A DNA stretch of 64,000 nt from Chimonanthus salicifolius (lineage: Eukaryota; Streptophyta; Magnoliopsida; Laurales; Calycanthaceae), in the NCBI GenBank assembly GCA_013350335.1, contig CM023537.1:45816111-45880110 (forward strand), read 5' to 3'. Below are positions 23,106 through 34,834 of the stretch, piece after piece (positions within the stretch are counted from its first letter, which is position 1; each line of letters begins with the position of its first letter). Under the pieces are notes generated by a model. That model did not search any database. It was not told the origin of the DNA and saw only the letters and a list, made by a program, of their open reading frames with translations. Both the position numbers and the translations under genes were made by a program.

Positions 23106-26100
23106 ACACTACCCCCTTTAAGGAAATTCGTCCTTGAATTTGAAATTGAATTCATACCTCTAGTCTCAAACAAGGTTGGGAACTGCTTCCGCATCGTTGC
23201 CTCATTAACCCAAGTAGAATACTCTTTCCCTTTGCACTGCTAAACCACCAAAACTAAGCGGATTGTCTTGCCACAGAGACTTTGCTACCTCGAATCCTCA
23301 ATTTGTACTGGTCCCTCTTCCGAAGGCTAGCCAAGCCCTCCTGCCAACTATGGGCAGTCAACAACCTCTATCCAATCAACCTCACCTGCTTTGTAGTCTC
23401 ATTGACCATACTCGGTCCTGACATCACTGTATCACTGATCCCCGTCTAACATAGGGGTGATTTGCACGGCCTGTCATACAAGGCCCCATACAGGACCATG
23501 TAGATACCAGTCTGGTAGTTGTTGTCGTAAACGAACTCAACAAATCTACGTGACTCTCTCAACCGCTGCCATAATCCAAAGCACAAGCTCAATGCATATC
23601 CTCTAAGATCTGAATGGTCCACTCTGACTGACCATTTCTCTGCATATGAAAACTGTACTGAAACAAAATTGTGTGCCCAGCTCTTTCTGCAAGCTCTGTC
23701 AGACCCAAGAAATAAACTTCTAGTCCTGGTCTGAAACAATTGATATAGGCGCACCATACAATCCGACGACCTCCTTCAAATATAACTCGCTCAAAGTCTC
23801 TAGAGAATCCGTCTCTTCATACCAATAAAATGGGTCGACATAGTCAACTGATCCACTATGACCCACACTGTATCATTCCCTGAAGGTGACTTCAGCAAAC
23901 CAGTCATGAATTCCATAGTAATGTGATCCCATTCCCACTCGAGGATCAGAAGAGACTACAATCTATGAACGGGTCTCAAGTGCTTTCTCTTGACCCGTCA
24001 GCAAGTCAAACTGCAGGTCACAAGTCAGCCACTGACCTTTTTATGCTTCTCTACCAAAACTGTTGATGCAAAATGTGATACACCTTCATATGTCCAGATG
24101 TAAAGAAAATCTAGAATGATGGAAGTGCCGTAATACCTCCTCGCGGCACTGCCCTTACATGGGTACATACATCTACTTTGAAAGATCAAGCCACCATCTT
24201 GTCCCACAACCTGTCCAAAGGGTCCACTGTCACTGGCCATAGAATCTCTCAATGCTATGCACCTCTCATCTGACTGTCGAGCTTTCAAAACTTTATCATA
24301 AACCTCTGGCTAAAAAACCATGTTGCAAGGTCAGAATTCTTTATATCCTCCGATCAGACTCGATAAAGTTGTCCTCATTCTGCGATTGAAGGCATTTGCA
24401 ACTATGTCTACCTTACTGGGGTGGTAAAACAACACTAAGTCGTAGTCACCAAGGTACTCTATCCACCGTCTCTGCCTCATATTCAGTTCCTTCTGTTGGA
24501 ACATACACTTTAAGCTACGAAGGTCTGAGAAAACTTCGAACCTCTCACCATATAAGTAGTGTCTCCAGACCCTAAGTGCAAAAACTACAACCACTAACTC
24601 CAAGTCATGAGTATGATAATTTCCGTTTATGGGGCTTAAGTTGTCTTGAACAACTAGCTACCATTTTTCTATCATGCATCAGTACACAACCCAAACCATC
24701 ACCAGAAGTATCACAATAGACCGCATAGCCACTGCCCCTCTCTGGCACTATCAATACCTCAAACTGTCCTCCAGCCCCTAGAAGGTTGTGTCACAAGATT
24801 CGTCCCAAAGGAAAGGCACATTCTCACGGTCCAACCTTGTCATGGGTGTGGCGATCTTGGAAAAACCTTCGATGAGCCACCGATAGTAATCTAGCAAGAT
24901 ATAAAAGCCGCGAATCTCGGTCCTACTCTGCAGTCGTTCCCATCTCATAACAGTCTCAACCACGGCCGCATATTCAGCTGACACCTCATGCCCCAGATAT
25001 TGAAACTCTAGCAACTAAAACTCACACTAGTTGTATTCCACATAAGGCTGATGATCCTCCAAGACTTGAAGTATAGTTCTCAGATGATGCTCATGCCCCT
25101 CTTCTGATGCCTAATTATATCAAGATGCCGTCAATGAACACCACTACAAACCTATCCAGATATGACCCGAATGTCTTGTTCATTAGGACAATGAATGTCG
25201 CTGGGGCAGTAGTCACCCCAAATGACATCACCACAAACTCAAAGAGTCCAAAACGAGTGCAGAATGTGGTCTTCTTATTGTCATACTCCTGCATCCTCAC
25301 TTGATGGCAGCCCGAATGAAGGTCTATCTTGGAGAAGCACTTAGATCCTCTTAACTAGTCAAACAGATCATCAATCCTTGGTAATGATTACTTGTTCTAC
25401 ACTGTAGCTCTGTACAACTGCCGATAGTCGATGTAAAGCCCTATTGAGCCATCTTTCTTCTTAGCAACAACACCGGTGCACCCTAAGACAAAGTGTTAGG
25501 CTGAATGAAGCCAAGGATTTCTAACTCCCTGAGCTGTTTCTCCAACTCCAAAGTCTCTGCCGATAATCAAAGCGCAAACTCATAAAGCCATCCCCTTCTT
25601 GGTCAACAAGGCCGGTGCGCTTCAAAGAGGGCGCTGGATCAATTGTTGCCAAGAGACACCAGCTCCTGGAGCTAACTCTTCAGCTCCAACACCTCTACTG
25701 GCACCACCCGATATTGAGTAATCAAGACATGTGTCACACCGGGGGAGCAGATCCACAACAAACCTTATCTCCTGACGTGGCGGCAATCCAAGTAACATCC
25801 CCAAAAAGACATCCGGAAAGCCCTGTATCATGCGAGGCATCTCAACACCTGCCAACCGTAAACTCTTCCTTCAATTCAAGATAGCTACCAAGCTGCACAA
25901 CTCCTCCACGCTCAGACTGCAAGTTGTAAGTCGCTCGACAAATGCATCCACCGCGAGGAACTGACTCATCACCCACCTACAACAACAGTTCAAGGTAACA
26001 TGAAGGGAGAACGACCAATCAACCCCGAGATTACATCGAACTCTGACATCTCCAAAACTCATAAATCGGCCTCCAATGCCAAACCCAAAGGTCAGAACAC

Positions 26101-26310
26101 GCGATCCACATATCTGGTTTGTAACTAGAGAAACACAAGACAAAAACAGATGGGGAAATACTGGAAATGGGCAATACACCGGTCATGAGCTAAGATACAC
26201 CCATGTGCACCGCTCAAAGCACGGAGTTCTCAACTCACTCATACATCAAAATTGGACCGTATACCGGGGTCACCTGAGTCCCAACGGTCAACCCTACCAG
26301 TTTAACCTAT
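23106..26310 (-). pseudogene. Gypsy #1 pol remnant (RT, RNase H, integrase, chromodomain)
   Basis: From right to left: protease and lead-in traces (25622-26179, PDVFLGMLLGLPP); RT with [18 protein letters not shown] and FIDGILI, where the YIDD-type box has lost its second Asp (25115-25300); RT thumb/RNase H junction (24778-25014, EFQYLGHEVSA); RNase H with [20 protein letters not shown] and [13 protein letters not shown] (24331-24603); integrase C-terminal half with FVEFVYDNNYQTGI and RPCKSPL (23446-23757); and the pol C-terminus ALFETRG-like (22964-23194). Compared with gypsy #2, about 300 bp before the chromodomain are missing. Many frameshifts and stops make it non-functional. The order with a C-terminal chromodomain marks a chromovirus, most like Tekay/Del. 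Confidence 0.85.
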
Positions 26311-26363
26311 AAAGGAAGACCATTGAGTTTAAACACATTGGGATAGAAAACCAATTGGCAGAT
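26311..26363 (+). pseudogene. SIRE-like copia pol fragment B (end of RNase H)
   Basis: This short plus-strand stretch reads EFKHIGIENQLAD, the conserved words just before the copia pol C-terminal motif. The reading frame resumes exactly at 30836 beyond gypsy #2. About 400 bp of pol between fragments A and B are missing. The left boundary is placed where similarity to gypsy #2 internal sequence (about 29960) stops. Confidence 0.8.
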
Positions 26364-26457
26364 TGTAATGCCCCGTCCTTCTACGGGCGCGTTATTTTCG
26401 AAAAATCTCAAAAGTCTCAAAGGACGAATATCGGATAAATCAGAATGGATCATCACA
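26364..26457 (-). repeat. Gypsy #2 3' LTR, 94 bp
   Basis: Plus-strand left end TGTAATGCCCCGTCC, right end GATCATCACA, followed by the polypurine tract complement (ACTACCCCCTTTAAAG). It differs from the right LTR at 14 of 94 positions by eye, mostly transitions. Confidence 0.85.
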
Positions 26458-29400
26458 ACACTACCCCCTTTAAAGAATTTCGTCCTCGAAATTCAAACTG
26501 AATTCATAGCTCTAGTCTCAAACAAGGCTGAAAACTGCTTCCGCATTGTTGCCTCATTCTCCCAAATAGAAGTCTTCCTGCCCTTGCACTGCCAAACCAC
26601 TAAAATCAAACGGATAGTCTTGCCACGAAGCCTCTGCTCCCTAGAATTCTTGATCCGCACTGGCCATTCTTCATAGGTAACATGCTCGTTGAGCTCCACG
26701 TCTTCCCAGTTAATCACATGTGATAGATCCTGATGATATCTCCGAAGCATTGAAACATAGAAGACATTATGCACTCAGCGAGACGTAGAGGAAGTGCAAG
26801 TCTATAAGCCACTTCCCCGATCCTCTCTAGTATTTCAAACTGACCAAAATCGAGGCGACAACTTCCCTTGGCGCCCAAACCTCTAAATCCCATGACAGGA
26901 CGAGATCTGAAGGAAAACACGGTCTCCAACAGCAAACTCGAGTGCCCTCCTCCGACGATCAGCGTAACTCTTCTGCCGACTCTGGGCAGTCAAAACCTCT
27001 GTTTGATCAATCTCACCTGCTTAGTAGTCTCCCTGACTATGTATGGTTCTAACATCACTGTATCACTGGTCTCTGTCCAACATAAGGGTGATCTGCACGG
27101 CCTGTCATACAATGCCTCATGCGGTGCCATCTTGATATTAGACTAATAGCTGTTGTGATAAACGAATTCAACCAAATGTAAATGGCTCTTCCAACTACCA
27201 CCATGAACCAAAACACAAACTCGGAGCATATCTCCTAAGATTTGAATGGTTTGCTCTAACCGATCATCTGACTGCAGATGGAAAGTTGTGCTGAAACATA
27301 ATTGTGTGCCCAACTCCCTCTGCACGCTCTATCAGAACCCAGAGACAAACCTCGGGTCCCGATATGAGACAATTAACTAAGGTACACTATGTAGCCTGAC
27401 TACCTCTAGCAAGTACAATCGACTAAAGTCTAAAGAGAATCTGTCGTATTCATGCCAATGAAACGGGCCGACTTAGTCAATTGATCCACTATGACCCACA
27501 CTTCATCAAGTCTCCAAGGCGACTTCGGTAAACTACTCACGAAATCCATTGGAAAGTGATCCACTTCTACTCGGTGATTGGAAGAGGCTGTAGTTTACCG
27601 GTGGGTTTCAACTGTTTTATCTTGACCTGCAGACAAGTCAAGCAACGGGTCACAAACTCGGCCACTGCCTTCTACATGTTTCTCCACCAAAATTGTTGAT
27701 GCAAGTCATGATACATCTTGGTGAATCCTAGCTGTACAACAAACCTGGTGTGATGAAAGTGACGTAATACCTCCCCACGACACTGCTTGGACAAGGGTAC
27801 GAAAGGCTTGCCCTGAAAGGTCAAACCACCATCTCGTCTCACAGTTCATCCAAAGGGTCCACTGCCACTGGCCACAACATTCCTCAATGCGATGCACCTC
27901 TCCTCTGTCTGCTAAGCTCTCAAAACTCTATCATAAATCTTTGGTTGAACAACCATGCTGCAAAGTCTGGATGCTCTATATCCACCGATCAGACTCGATA
28001 AGGCTACCCTTGTTCTACGACTGTAGGCGTCCGCAACCACATTCGCCTTACCGGGGTGGTAAGACAACAAGATGTCATAGTCACCAAAGTACTCTATCCA
28101 CCGTCTCTGTCTCATATTCAACTTCTTCTGTGTGAACATATAACTTAGGCTATGATGATTTGAGAAAATCTTCGAACCTCTCACCATATAAGTAATATCT
28201 CTAGACTTTAAGTGCAAAACCACAGTTGCTAACTCTAAGTCATGGGTAGGATAATTTTGTTCACGGATCTTAAGCTCTCTGAAACCGTAGGCTACCATTT
28301 TTTCATCCTGCATCAGTACACAACCCAAACCTCCACCAGAAGCATCACAATAGGCCACATAGCTACGACCCCTCTCTGGCATTACCAATACTGGAGCGGA
28401 AGTCAAACTCTCCTTTAGCACTTGGAAGGCCATCATACAAGGTTCGTCCCAGATGAATTGTACATCATTGTGGGTCAAACTTGTTTTGGGTGTGGTGATC
28501 TTGGAGAAATCCGTGATAAACCATAGATAATAACCCGTAGGACCCAAAAAGTTGCGGATATCAGTCACGCTCCGTGGTCGCTCCCAACATCAGAATAGCC
28601 TCAACCTTAGTCGGATCCACAGCTACACCGTTAGCTGACACCACGTGTCCCAGAAACTGAACTTCTGGCAACCAAAGTTCATATTTGTTGTACTTCGTAC
28701 AAAGTTTGTTATCTCTCACGACATGAAGTACCGCTCTCAGATGCCGCTCATGATCCTCATCTGATGTTGAATATACCAAGATGTTGTCGATGAATACCAC
28801 TACAAACTGATCCAGGTACGCTTGAATATCTTGTTCATTAGGGCCATGAATGTTGTCGAGGTACTAGTCACCCCAAACGGCATCACCACAAACTCAAAGA
28901 GTCCAAAACGAGTGCGGAAAACAGTCTTCCCAATGCCACTCCCGCACCTTCACTTGATGGTAACCTGATCAAGAGTCTTCCTTATAGGAACACTTGGATC
29001 CTCTCAATTTGTCAAACAGATCGTCAATCCTTAGCAGCGAATACTTGTTTTTCACTATAACTATGTCCAACTACCAATAGTCGATGCATAGTATCATGGA
29101 GCCATCTTCCTTTTTAGCAAACAACGCCGGTGCACCCCAAGATGAAGTGCTAGGTCGAATGAAGCCAAGGGTCACTAACTCCCTGAGCTGTTTTCTCCAA
29201 CTCCAAAGTCTCCGCCGGTAATTGAAGCACAAACTCATAGAGCCATCCCCTTTCCTAGTCAACAAGGCCAGTGCGCTCCAAAGAGGGTGTTGGGTCAATT
29301 GTAGCCAAGAGACTCCAACTCCCTGAGCTAACTCTTTAGCTCCAATACCTCTACTGACACCACTTGATAATGAGTAATTGAAACAAGTGTCGTACTGGGG

Positions 29401-29530
29401 GAGCTGATCCCCAACAACCCTATCTTCTGACGTGGTGACAATCCAAGAAACTCCTCCTAGAAAGGCATCCAGAAGCACTCGGACCACGCGAGGCGTCTCA
29501 ACATCTGTCAACCCCAAACTCTCTCTTGGC
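26458..29530 (-). pseudogene. Gypsy #2 pol remnant (RT to chromodomain)
   Basis: Right to left: RT N-terminal part (29071-29517) with [19 protein letters not shown] and [15 protein letters not shown] with [11 protein letters not shown] (28561-28800), where YIDD reads FIDN; RT thumb and RNase H (27912-28568) with [30 protein letters not shown] and YHPGKANVVADAYSRR; integrase pieces (27706-27897 and 27143-27325, QLCFSTTFHLQSDDRLEQT); the pre-chromodomain linker GPFEILERIGEVAYRLALP-like (26714-26935); and a chromodomain (26493-26774) with VRIKNSREQRLRGKTI and a tryptophan-containing second half. Frame changes occur between most segments. It is dead. Confidence 0.85.
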
Positions 29531-30722
29531 TCAAGCTAGCCATCAAGCTGCACAACTCCTCCACGCTCAGACTGAAAGTTGTAAGCCGGTCGACCAATGC
29601 ATTCATCGAGAGGAACTAATCCGTCACCCGCCTACAGCAACAGTCCAAGGTAACCTGAAGGGAGAACGAACAATCCATCCCAAGATGACGTCGAAATCTG
29701 ACATCTCCAAAACTCGTAAACCGACCTCCATCGCTAACTCCAAAGGTCAAAACTCATGACCTACAATTCAACTCCACAACCAGCGAAACTTAAGGTGAAA
29801 AGAGTAGGGAGCACTAGAATCAAACACTAAAAGGGTCAAAGGCTACGAAGCACCCACGTACCCTGCTCAAGTATCGAGCTCCCAACTCACTCACTTATCG
29901 AAATCGCCCGTACATCGGGCCTACTGGAGCCTCAATGGTAAACCTACCAGTATGACACAAATAAGCTCCTAACCACGTCACAACTACTCCTAGCCATAAC
30001 ATTGGACCCGTTGGAGTCTTAGAGCCAGACACACAACCAATGGTTCAGCCCCCAGGCACTCCTTGCAATCCTCAGCTCAAAACAGGCCTAACTAACAACT
30101 CAAACATACCAAGCCCACCACCTCTCATGGAATTCCATCACTTACCTAGAGAGTAAGCTGGCCGGACTCACTCGGTAGACACCCATAGATTTTCAATGAA
30201 TCTATCTCTATACCAAACAGTCACAAACGAGGCCCACAAACGGTGCCTTCACTCTCTAAACACGAGCCCTCCCGTGACTCCATCACGGTGCTCAAGCCAT
30301 TTTGAAAATACCATCGACACACCTCCAAGGTGAGGACTCCTCCTAGCGTGGGTTCCACCGAGGAACACCTCTAATTACTCTAGGTAGTAAGACCAACATG
30401 ACTCCTAACTAAGAGATCCATATCCCACACCCTCATGGCCACGTCATGGTGTTCCACCCACTCAAGCGAGTGATCAACCCTGCCACCGACTAACAAGCGA
30501 ATCAAACGCCAGTCAACCTTAAACCGAGTGAGAATCCATCGCTAGATACGACTCAAGTAAACTCACTGAAAGATAGCGCACTAAGCACACCACACGAACT
30601 TAGGGTGTCTATGCACTACAACAGAACCCGAGTCAATCTACCTTATCAAACAAGGGATGAACCTAATCTCTACTTATCATCACGTGCATATCTATTCCAT
30701 ACACAGTCCAGAGTTGAACTGT
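29531..30722 (-). other. Gypsy #2 5' internal region without recognisable gag
   Basis: About 1.2 kb lie between the protease remnants (29526-29760) and the primer site. No capsid or zinc-knuckle words were found in any frame. A gag of usual size would barely fit, so it has either decayed beyond recognition or been lost. Confidence 0.5.
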
Positions 30723-30734
30723 GCTCTGATACCA
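30723..30734 (-). other. Primer-binding site of gypsy #2 (tRNA-iMet)
   Basis: The minus strand reads TGGTATCAGAGC, two bases inside the right 94-bp LTR. This site shows that the short repeats are true LTRs. Confidence 0.9.
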
Positions 30735-30736
30735 AC

Positions 30737-30830
30737 CGTAACGCCTCGTCCCGCTATGGGCCCGTTATCTCCGAAAAATGTCAAAAGTCGCAAAGGACGG
30801 ATATCGGGTAAATCAGAATGGGTCATCACA
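30737..30830 (-). repeat. Gypsy #2 5' LTR, 94 bp
   Basis: Starts CGTAACGCC (TG decayed to CG) and ends GGTCATCACA, the same length as the left copy. No TATA box is seen in it. Confidence 0.85.
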
Positions 30831-30835
30831 CGGAT

Positions 30836-31412
30836 ATCCTGACCAAACCCTTGGACTCAACCTAGTTTCTCTTTCTTAGGAAGTCCATATGCATTTGTGT
30901 TTCACCCTAGCTTAAGTGTTTACATGCATTTCATCTCATTTTCACATATTTTTGCATGTCTTATACTTTGCCCCTTTTTCCCTCTTCTCCATGTGTTGTC
31001 CAACATTTGGTACTCATTTGAGCTTATTAGTAGCCCCTTGTCAAGTTATGACAAAATGGGGGAGATTTTTTGGAGAAGCTAAGCATTTATGGGGAGACAT
31101 ACTTATAGGGGAGATCATTACATTGTGGGGGAGTTAGAATAATGTTTAGTCCACACATTGTGTTGGAGTAATTTTTATTTTTTTGACTAACATACTAATG
31201 GGAATTTCTAAATTCCATTTTGCTTGCGTGTTTGTGTTTTACAGGTAAACATCAAAATTGGACATGTTAAGCAAGTCTTTGTGTCGTTTGAATTTGTAAT
31301 GTAATTTGCATATCATGTATTCTCAAATGATGTATTTTGGGTTTGGGGATGTCCATTGCGTCTGTAATTCTTAGCTTCTATGTTTTGTCATGAATTTGAC
31401 AAAGGGGAAAAC
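30836..31412 (+). pseudogene. SIRE-like copia pol C-terminus and 3' internal region (fragment C)
   Basis: It opens with ILTKPLD, continuing the frame that ends QLAD at 26363, then an in-frame stop and FLRKSI-like words typical of the copia pol end. The next approximately 500 bp are non-coding, with two GGGGGAG purine tracts (about 31060 and 31125) and a final polypurine tract at 31401-31412 next to the LTR. No env-like ORF is present. Confidence 0.8.
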
Positions 31413-33244
31413 TGTTAGTGCCTTGGCTTGCCGATTCCATTGTTTGCCAAATACATGACTCGAGTGAAGCACTGCCTTGAAGATAGAAGCTCAAGAATCA
31501 AGAATCAAGTGGTGGTTGAATCAAGCTCAAGTTGGAAGATCAATCAAGATTCAATAGATCATCAAAAGTGTATGGAAATCACCTAAGGTAATTTGGCCAT
31601 AAGAGACTCTAGGTGGACCCCACACTTTAGAATGACCTTGCCTAGGCTTAGAGATCACATCTGGATAATTTAAGTTGGCTAGTGATTGTTTGACCCATAA
31701 TCAGAACATGAACTTAATATGAAAAATCATTGATTTTACTGTCATGCCGACACATTGTGTATGGCGATCAATCGCAGTTGACAGTGGACAATCTATTGTG
31801 GTCATACGAACAATCGTCTTGAAAAACAAATATTCTGGTTGGAAATGATCTGTCAAACACATGTGATCTCAGGACAATACATTCGTTGTGGTGATGCATC
31901 GCTGGGACATGACCGATGCAATCGTGCATTATGATCCATTGGCAGGACTTAGGATATATTCTGGACTGTCATTCATAGTCATGTCTAAAAACGACAAACG
32001 TGCAGACGATCCTTCGTCTGGGTACATGGCCGACCATTCGCCCTCACGATCTATCGCCTAGAGCCTAGGTTGAACACCCTTTGAAAAATTATAGTCAGGC
32101 TCAAGACGATGGATTCGTCTGCGGCGACCTTTCGTGTGATATATAGCACGATCAATTGGTCGCACGACCTATTGGTGAGATAGGACAGAAACATATCAGT
32201 CACACGACCAATCGCCTTGGGTCTGGATAAGACTAAACCTTGACAAATACAGTTAGTCTCAAGCCGATCCAATCGTCATCTTGCGATCTATCGTCGGTAA
32301 ACACGGACGATCAATCGTGTGGCACGATCAATCGTGTGCGAACTTTTTCTATCCGTTGGAAGAACATTTAATGCACAACAGTCATTTTACAACGGTAATA
32401 TTTAAATGCACGATCCATCACCCGTGTCGAGTTTTTGAACTCTCTATTTAAGCTTCAAAGTTTGTTGTGAGAGATAGAGCTTTCACTTTGGACATTAGAA
32501 AAACGAGAAGAAAAACCTTAAGACTCCTCTCCTCCCTCCCTCTCTCTTTAATCTATATATTTGGTAAATCATTTAAAGATTCAATCACCTAGTTGATTGA
32601 GATCAAGAGAAAAGAAGAAAGCTAGAACTAGGATTCGTACTTGCACATCTCAAAATCCTAGAAACCCTCTCCCTATCTTGTGATTGCTCCAAACAAAAGA
32701 TACATCTTCATCATCAACAAGATCTTTGGGAGAGCTTTTCAATAAACACACTTCATCAAGGTTGAGCTTTAAAAAGACAAGCGTTTCTTTGTGTTTTAAT
32801 TTTTTTTTTTTAAATCATCATTGTGAAGTAGACTAGATCAAGGTGAACAAACCACTATTAAAAATAGAGGGATAAGGAAGTAGACGGGGTTTGTCGAACC
32901 TTTAAAAATTAGAATTGTGTAAGTGAAAGTCCTACACTATTAGTGAGGGTGTAATTCCCTACTTAATAATTTAGAGATAACCCAAGGTTAGATGAGTCTC
33001 AACAGTGGATGTAGGTTGTTTAACCGAACCACTATATATTGGTTGTCCATGTGCTTGATTATATGTGTGTATGATTATTAATTGGCACATCTCTTCCTCA
33101 CACACAGAACTACATCTTGATTAACCTCATCATTCCACATCATTAAGTTTTGTTAATCAATAAAAAAATAAAAGGATGGAAAAATCGGGGATTGTTTTAT
33201 TCACCCCCTCTAGACAATCGTGCTTTAGCACTCTGGGACTTTCA
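31413..33244 (+). repeat. SIRE-like copia 3' LTR, 1.8 kb
   Basis: It starts TGTTAGTGCC after the polypurine tract and ends GGGACTTTCA, with TTATTCACCCCCTCTAGACA before the end, the usual phrase at SIRE/Maximus LTR ends. Its first several hundred bases match 58831-59499. It contains many CGATCAATCG-type words (31740-32350) and a TATA-like CTATTTAAG near 32446. It is inserted in a LINE reverse transcriptase on its right side. Confidence 0.85.
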
Positions 33245-33878
33245 TGTTTCTCAATGGATCCTTTAGGAAGGAGAAAAGCATTGGACCAAAAAATGTGATG
33301 CGAGGTCAAAGTAGAATTGATTAACTCTAACCTTCCTGCAAAGAGAGTTGCTTCGCTTTCCAACCTGACAACTTTAATTGAACTTTTTCAATCAGGTCTG
33401 CACAATTAGCTAACTTGAGCCTTGTTGAATAAAGAGGAAGACCAAGGTAACAGAAATACCCAAAATACTTGAGATATCTTCTTATTTCTGCATGAACCTG
33501 AGAAGAATATGGAGCTCTTGCTGTAATTTAGACCCACACCTGAAATAGTACAAAATTGGTCTAAAAGTCTTTTTAAATTGCATACTGAATTTAGATCCTC
33601 TGAATAGAAAATCATTAGATCATCTGCAAATAGTGACTGAGATATAGTCAGATTTCCATAGCGATAAGGAGTTGAAATATAACCCTTTTGAATGCAATTA
33701 TTGAGTGAGTTGGAGAGCACCTCCATACATATTGTGAATAAGAATGGAGAGAGGGGATCTCCTTGCCTTAACCCGTTGGCACTTTGAAAGTAGCTAGTTA
33801 GAGAACCATTAATTAAAACAGAGAATTTTGGGTTCTTCACACATTCACTAATCCAGCTGACCCATTGACACATGACAA
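33245..33878 (-). pseudogene. LINE (L1 clade) reverse transcriptase, C-terminal part
   Basis: A minus-strand non-LTR RT. The segment 33406-33873 carries WVSWISECVKNPKFSVLING, the RT block NGLRQGDPLSPFLF and the catalytic box SLFADDLMIF, plus the following GLNYSKSSIFF block. 33245-33363 adds TLFAGRLELINS..HIFWSNAFLLPKG, the thumb region of L1 RTs, in another frame. It ends at the SIRE LTR inserted at 33244. Frameshifts make it non-functional. The N-terminal RT blocks continue at 34835-35040 beyond an insertion. Confidence 0.9.
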
Positions 33879-34834
33879 GACAAAAGGTGACTCTAAATAC
33901 TTAAATGCAATTTATGCTGTAATAAGAAACTAATATGAGGCTGAAATTAAAATTAAAATTAATAATAACAATTAGAATAATAAAATCTACCACAAATAAT
34001 CAATAAAATTCAGAGGATTCAATGTAAGTAATAAAATTATAATCCAAACCATGTCATACCTCAAAGTAGAAGGCTGTCAAAACCAAGAGGATTATTAGAT
34101 CACACAAACACATAGATTCCCCACCAAGCAAGGGTAAATTTAACTGTGTAATATGAAAAGGAAGTCAAAACAACTTGGGACAACCGTATTTGAAACTGTA
34201 TGGGATATCTGGGATAGGGAAAAGGCCTAAGAAGGATGGGCTGCAGTAGATAAGGCCATGGGAGAGAGTGGAGAGGCTAAGGTAAAGTCTGAAAACATAT
34301 GGCAGGTGTATTGGAGGGTTAATAGACCTTGGGACAACAGTTTAGGGACTGTATGACAGGGACGAAGGCTAAGGAAGGGGTCTGGGTGGTTCTTGCTAAG
34401 GGCAGAATGTCCAAAAGGGGCTAACAACACCTGTAGAAGGATCGTTTGGGGGTAACGGCAGGTGTAGATGTGAATTTAGGGAGGGTAGCAGCAAGGGAAG
34501 GAGATTTGGGAATCACGGTAGGTAAGGGAAGAATAAAAGGAAAAGAAAAGAGAAGAGAGAAGAGAGAAGATGAGAAGAGAGAAGAACCTGGAGATTGAAG
34601 GAGGAGGAAGAGGGCTTCACGCCAAAGAACCAAGCTTCTCGCCGAGATTAGGGATTTGCAAAATCTCCAAACAATTTATTTCATCATCAGTAAGTTTGCC
34701 CCAAAGGGCTACAAGCTTAAATAAGGATTTACATTGCTTAAAATAAAATAAATAAAATTTACCAAACTACCCTTATTTAAAATACCCTTACTTGAAACAA
34801 ACTAAAACAAAAATAACAAGTTAAAAAAAAAAAG
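33879..34834. mobile_element. Approximately 0.95-kb insertion splitting the LINE RT, class unknown
   Basis: The sequence interrupts an otherwise continuous LINE RT protein between the GFPAKW block and the WVSWISEC block. The left half is AT-rich; the right part (34420-34680) is purine-rich on the plus strand, followed by an AT-rich end with an A11 run at 34824-34834. On the minus strand, a TATTTAAG box near 34720 followed by a CT-rich leader resembles an LTR or promoter end. No ORF with recognisable domains was found. Confidence 0.5.

Larger units (their letters stand above)
20136..26310 (-). mobile_element. Gypsy element #1 (Tekay/Del-like, with chromodomain), 5' end lost
   Basis: A minus-strand Ty3/gypsy element: a 2,970-bp 3' LTR (20136-23105), a polypurine tract at 23106-23120 (AAAGGGGGTAGTGT on the minus strand), then C-terminal pol remnants, integrase, RNase H, RT and protease up to about 26310. 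There the sequence switches to a copia fragment, so the 5' LTR, primer site and gag are missing. It is inserted into the SIRE-like copia element after 20135. Confidence 0.8.
26364..30830 (-). mobile_element. Gypsy element #2 with 94-bp LTRs
   Basis: A minus-strand element of 4,467 bp with two 94-bp direct repeats at its ends, a tRNA-iMet primer site next to the right one and a polypurine tract next to the left one. The flanking pentamers CAGAT (26359-26363) and CGGAT (30831-30835) match at four of five positions. The host copia pol frame continues across the insertion. It has pol remnants but no recognisable gag. The LTR ends resemble those of gypsy #1, but the approximately 2.9 kb between them is absent. 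Confidence 0.85.
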
